DNA of 64,000 bases from Vombatus ursinus. Taxonomy: Eukaryota; Chordata; Mammalia; Diprotodontia; Vombatidae. Position numbers and translations under genes: made by a program. Each line of letters opens with the position of its first letter. Position 1 is the first letter of the stretch. The notes beneath the pieces are model-generated. The model was given only the letters and a program-made list of their open reading frames with translations. It was not told the origin of the DNA and ran no database searches. Below are positions 63,936 to 64,000 of this stretch, in pieces. The DNA lies in NCBI RefSeq assembly GCF_900497805.2, contig NW_020954636.1, positions 3,157,363 through 3,221,362 on the forward strand. Reading direction: 5' to 3'.

Positions 63936-64000
63936 ACTGCTTTCCCAGGATTGGTTGTGTTTCCACACTGGATGCTTTATGGGGTTGTCTGTGTCCCTTT

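Overview
This window reads as non-coding chromosomal DNA from a marsupial. I found no host protein-coding exon, tRNA, rRNA or CRISPR array. The organism call rests on the repeats. Nearly every kilobase carries tRNA-derived CORE-SINEs of the MIR, THER1 and WSINE1/MAR1 kind. L2-clade LINEs are unusually abundant and long, L3/CR1 remnants are present, and the L1 3' ends and ORF2 tails look like marsupial L1. The open reading frames present are short and mostly explained by microsatellites or transposon remnants. Element names come from memory of family consensus sequences; a repeat-library search would settle subfamilies.

Layout. 1-9 kb: scattered MIR/THER1 SINEs, L2 fragments, a GA-rich tract, a large compound pyrimidine microsatellite (6165-6306), and beside it a near full-length antisense copy of 7SL (SRP) RNA (6331-6608). 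9-13.5 kb: a fold-back hAT MITE, a SINE with clear target-site duplications, and a badly broken fossil of an ancient Ty3/gypsy-type element (about 11.1-12.0 kb). 14-24 kb: plus-strand L2 copies, one split by a hAT element with matching 8-bp flanks and carrying a perfect 68-bp tandem duplication, a second fold-back MITE, and an L1-type 3' portion split by a young SINE. 24-36 kb: SINEs, minus-strand L2 copies, a probable L3/CR1 tail, and a MIR split by a possible RTE-associated SINE. 36-45 kb: nested SINEs, an L2 split by an L1 with 14-bp target duplications, a third fold-back MITE, and a hAT element that keeps part of its transposase C-terminus. 45-53.5 kb: L1 ORF2/3'UTR pieces on both strands, an L1 inside an L2 with a 16-bp perfect duplication, and a three-level nest (SINE in Tigger in MIR). 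53.5-64 kb: an L1 5' end, long L2 copies on both strands with recognisable reverse-transcriptase motifs, an unidentified repeated segment of about 65 bp, and an L3/CR1 3' end.

There are no genes here to work together. The value of the window is stratigraphic: at least nine insertions with recognisable target duplications or restored host elements give a relative order of activity. MIR and L2 are the oldest layer. hAT, Tigger and L1 insertions lie in them. WSINE1-type SINEs are on top wherever an order can be read. A few repeat-free stretches (for example 20.64-21.6, 35.2-36.8 and 28.3-29.6 kb) are the best places to look for conserved regulatory DNA, but the sequence alone cannot prove that.
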